A stretch of 64,000 nt of DNA, from assembly GCA_034190875.2 (NCBI GenBank), contig CM067358.1, positions 45,963,799-46,027,798 on the forward strand, written 5' to 3'. This DNA is from Urechis unicinctus. Lineage: Eukaryota; Annelida; Polychaeta; Xenopneusta; Urechidae. This document shows positions 60,021-64,000 of this stretch, piece after piece. Numbering within the stretch: position 1 is the stretch's first letter; every line of letters begins with the position of its first letter. The translations under genes were made by a program, and so were the position numbers. The notes beneath the pieces were generated by a model. The model saw only the letters and a list, made by a program, of their open reading frames with translations. It made no database searches and was not told the origin of the DNA.

Positions 60021-62579
60021 CAGCACACGATAGATAGATAACAAATCACTTATTTCTAATCAGTTCGCAGTAGGTATTCTCATGATTGCATTTATCACAA
60101 AATATCTAGCCAGCTGAATTATCGCTGTCGCGTGAAATACTACCTCTTCAAAACTGGTATTTAGTGACGTTGTAAGATAAATAAATTTCAAACTGGGACA
60201 TCAGTCCATTCAGATGAACTTTGGGTCATGTAAAGCTCTAGCAGCTAAAACAGAAAAATTCAGTCAGAGCATCCAGTCAGCGGAATAATATCGTCATCTT
60301 TTTAACATGAGTGACAATTACTATCAATAGAAATATTTTGCAACGAGTGCGATGTGACGAGAGCTTGCAGTGAAGGAGTAACAAGCGCTACTTACTTCGA
60401 ACTAAGGCAGCTTAAATGTGACAAACGACGTCCTGCTACTGCAGCGTTATGGTTTTATAGTGCATAACGGCCCCATATTACACAAGTACTTCGGAGAACA
60501 GCCATCTAAACATAATTACCGGCCGCCAGGACTAGTGGTGCCCAGGTAATACTTAGCCCCTGAGTGGCAATTGGCGAATTGGCAAAATGGAATGCGATAA
60601 GTCTGGATCTAACGATACGGTATCCAATGTGTTGTCTTTATTTACTTGTTAAACACCGTAGGAGTTGAAAATGTTTAGTTTATATAGCATCAGATAGCAT
60701 CGTTTGCTTGAAACAATAACACGTCGTGGCTGAATGTGTAGTCAACCATATAAGGTTTCGTTACTCCATATTTCTCTGAGTTGTCCCAGATCGTCATGCG
60801 GCGGTTGTCCATAGACACCGTGACGACTATTGACTCCAGCGCAGCAGCAGCAAACCATATAAACATATTTTGCCACTGGGACAACTTCATAGATATAATA
60901 ATGATGTTCAAATGTTACCACATGACATCGGTCACTATTTGTCTATCTTATTTACTGCTGCAATGTAAATAAGCCTTTTTAAGTATATATTTTCAGATAT
61001 TTTATGTCGTTGTGAATCCAGCAATATGAAACCTATCCTATGTGATGCCATCACCAGTTTTACTAGGACCTGGAGTAAATCCATTGAGTGTCCTTGTCAT
61101 CAAATATATCCATAACAATCTTGCAGCAGTAGTGGGATACTAATCTACTTGCGGCTAAATACGTGAGACGGAAAACATCTGCTTTCCTCTTGGCATCGTC
61201 CAACCAGACCTGACGGATATGCTAGTTCTAAGGTGTTTTGTCTTAAACATAATATTATGATTCAAAACCAGACATTTTAATTTGGGCTATAATCATCAAC
61301 GTTGGATGCTAAACATCCTCATGGCAATACGATATATGCTTTGAAGGTTGCATTGCATGTTTGGAACACGAATGACTCTCCTGAAAACCACGACACAGAA
61401 ATCTTATAGTCATAGATTTTTCTCTTGCATCGAAGATTGTCAACCGAGCTTACTGTACCTAAATCGTCTTCTGCTTGTGACTGATCATGCAAAGTTGTGA
61501 GGAACATGATTGGTGTCATGAAAGCATCTAATTATCACTGACCATTACGTGTCATCAAATGAAGTGTCTCAGCAATGACCATCAATTGTCGATTATAATA
61601 CCGTATAATACAGTGACCGTGTTCGGCTGTTAGTTGTGGCGGGTGGCACCGTTAACCTATACAATATGACCAACTGTTGCGACTGACTGTGTACGTCCAG
61701 AATGAACACGCAATAAACTTACATCAGGTTGACTTTGATTCATAGAGATTTCGCATAAAGTGGCGAGGTAACTACAATTATGCCATTGACCCTGTCTGCA
61801 ACAAAGTATGTTAGACGCTGCAATCGATGTTATATTGCAATGTAGAATATGAACTATGGATTCAAGTTTGTCTCACTGTATTATCTACGTACTAGAAACC
61901 CATAGACAATACATTTGGCATTAACCACTAAGCTAGGCAGACAGGGTAATAGTGGCTGTAGCGTAGTCATATGGGCTACTGAATAATTAGTCTTTGACAA
62001 AATGCTGCAGACCGACGGCGATCATTGTACTACACAAACAAATACGCCATATTCGCGATGTCTTTTTCAATAGTACTCCGTCATCTTATTGTGAAACCAG
62101 GCTTATTTTGCTGCTATGGTATTTTTAGCTTCAAGCATTGTACTGGTGTAGCATGATATTTCTTGAAGCACTAGTAATTTACGGTGCGAAGTGATGCAAA
62201 GATATACTTGAACGTAGAATAAGAATAAATGCATTTGACACCTCGAAATTAGGTATACCAGCTGAAATAAAACGGTATGAAAAAGTACTCGCAAGGAAAG
62301 CCAGACAGTAGGCGCAAAATTGATCAATGAGTTGGATGGCTGTAGCTAACTATTGGTTATTTTGGATGGCAGAGACACACAATAAAACCTGACCGTGAGC
62401 TAAACGGTAGGTGACCGTGATGGCGCAATTTGATGATGACATTGATAATCATATGAGATTAATGTCAAAATTGTGTGCATTTTACGTTCATATGAAGATT
62501 ATCATGATGCAAAACAAGCCACTCCGCACTTAGTCGGCGGTTTACAGATAAAACACGGATGTTCCTCTCGTGACTTTAG
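60021..62579. other. Gene-poor span
   Basis: Only a short similarity was noted: about 60560-60610 resembles 56998-57050 (GGCAAAATGGAATG context). Nothing else. Confidence 0.5.
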
Positions 62580-62719
62580 GTATTCAATCATTATTATCGC
62601 AAAGAAGATTTCATCCCAAATCGGCACGTGGCGTGCTCAATGGCTATGAGGTAAGACCTCATGAGCAGCATTGGCTGTTTGGGGAATGTGCAGTCGCCCT
62701 GTACGCAGGAGGAAAGCAG
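62580..62719 (+). CDS. Possible trypsin-like (S1) protease exon, isolated
   Basis: A pyrimidine-rich acceptor (CTCTCGTGACTTTAG) is followed by a 140-nt open exon ending in CAG|GTAAAC. It reads SARGVLNGYEVRPHEQHWLF then GECAVALYAGGKQ. NGYEVRPH after an arginine resembles the activated N-terminus of chymotrypsin-family proteases (R|IVNGxEAxPHSxPW). The site here is R-G-V-L-N-G rather than R-I-V-x-G, so the match is imperfect. A second plus-strand segment at about 62950-63025 reads IRIVPLEYHSANLTLLIL, loosely like the region before the catalytic Asp (HPxYxxxNDIALLxL). No His (TAAHC) or Ser (GDSGGP) motif was found. It is probably a relic or an incomplete gene that continues outside the window. 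Confidence 0.3.
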
Positions 62720-64000
62720 GTAAACTAGTTTTGTTTTGTATATAATATTCCCTGACTATTCATCATTGATGCATTTTATCTACCTAGGTTACGATAGTTA
62801 TTGTTAATATTACAATGTGTTATGATATCGTCGCACCAATGACCACCGTGACTTAAGACCACGTCAGCTTCAGCTCTTATCCGCATTGCATATTGATGTA
62901 GGAGCCTCTAAGACAAAAGCGGCCGCAGAGTGGTGCATCCGGACCCCCTGGCATCTCGCATTCGAATCGTGCCTTTGGAATATCATTCAGCAAATTTGAC
63001 ATTGTTAATCCTGAAAACAACAAAGAGCAGCGGCTGTATCAAATGTGCCGCCCGTTATATATGTCAAACTGCTTTTGAAATTGTCGCCTATTGGATCTCT
63101 CTATCAATACAAAGATGACACCTTCGCTCTGTGTCGTTTTATATCACCTTCTTATGATCACTGCGATTACATGTATATCTCACTCTTCTTTCCATGTCCC
63201 TCTCCAGATCTCAATTGCGCCTCCGTTGAATGTATATCAGACAAGTTACGTGCGTGGTTCATTTTCTGTGCTTAACACCTACTTTGCTTACTAGTCATTG
63301 CTGTTATTGACCTCCATAGAATGCGCGCACTCGCTTTTAGCTTTGATGTCCAGTTATCTTAATAGCTGATAAGAGGCCTACCAATAGCTGTCATGTGGTG
63401 ACAGGAGCATCATTCTTGAAGTCTAAGAGGGAATTTTATTGTGATAATATGCTTTATCTTAATGCAAATCTTGCTGTAAATAACGTATTTATGCAGAGGC
63501 TAGGATGACGGTTTCCATACATAAGAGCACGGTTGAATACAATCATATAAAATGTAAATAAGAGGGTAATTAAAAAATGCATGCTTTAGTCTGCTCTTAA
63601 AAGGGGCTTTGTGATTTGACAGCGGGCTTTCTTGCGTGGATGGCCGTTGTCCAAAATGTATTGCTCTAGGATATTAACCGGTTATAGCAACTCAGCAACT
63701 AAAGCAACCAAGGGAAACTTACCTCGTCATAATTTTGTTATTCCATCAACATTTGTTTGACAGAACGCAATGGCTAGATGTGTAATTTCGACATACAAAG
63801 CAATGCTGTCGTCCGGTTTTTGCCGCCTTTTTCCTTTATTGCGCACAACGGCCCCATTAAATGCAAGAACTTAATGCGAACTGTGTTGCTGAGAACCAAC
63901 CAGGGTTGTCGTCATATTACACGAGATTCCTTATGCATCGCAGTGTCGAACGGCTGTGTTTCCCCATCGAGCTATGTAATGTGCAGTTTTTCATGAAAGC
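62720..64000. other. Right end of window
   Basis: Apart from the weak protease-like string near 62950-63025, the overlapping short open frames show no recognisable domain. Confidence 0.4.

Overview
This is a eukaryotic nuclear window, AT-rich and gene-poor, with introns, TATA-box promoters, fossil transposons and ten large (TA)n or compound AT arrays. The ferritin protein and its 5' iron-responsive-element-like hairpin point to an invertebrate animal. The protein most resembles lophotrochozoan ferritins (mollusc, annelid or a relative), but I cannot name the species from the sequence.

Two genes can be built exon by exon. On the minus strand, 15015-16227 encodes a complete 171-residue ferroxidase (H-type) cytosolic ferritin in three coding exons. 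A TATA box (16365-16371) and an IRE-like hairpin (16294-16327) sit just upstream, and a strong 47-bp inverted repeat (14874-14920) lies just downstream. The IRE lacks the usual bulged C. On the plus strand, 26715-28346 is a five-exon gene for a secreted, cysteine-rich, probably N-glycosylated protein of about 211 residues. Its family is not recognised. It has a TATA box (26646-26652), a poly(A) signal (28756-28761) and a 12-bp coding minisatellite in its last exon.

Most of the remaining interpretable sequence is decayed mobile DNA: a THAP-domain reading frame with three in-frame stops (6116-6850, minus); a possible piggyBac-like C-terminus (13992-14294, minus); a Cys-motif/coiled-coil remnant next to a CpG-rich block (17580-18548); a non-LTR retrotransposon with endonuclease and reverse transcriptase parts split by an AT array and carrying an internal 117-bp tandem duplication (24361-26090, minus); a second LINE 3' end with a GATGAT tail (35545-35866, plus); and four tRNA-like SINE heads (about 19.8, 20.6, 49.85 and 59.98 kb, all minus).

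Weaker coding-like pieces are a trypsin-like N-terminal exon (62580-62719), an integrin-like exon (51625-51774), a three-frame decayed stretch (32036-32484) and a CUB-like stretch (19895-20227). Several diverged duplications are present: 1.4 and 8.9 kb, 22.3 and 22.95 kb, 11.15 and 11.32 kb, and a 72-bp tandem at 45.5 kb. The long spans 35.9-46.5 kb and 51.8-62.5 kb hold nothing I can identify. All statements come from reading the sequence by eye; no database search was run.
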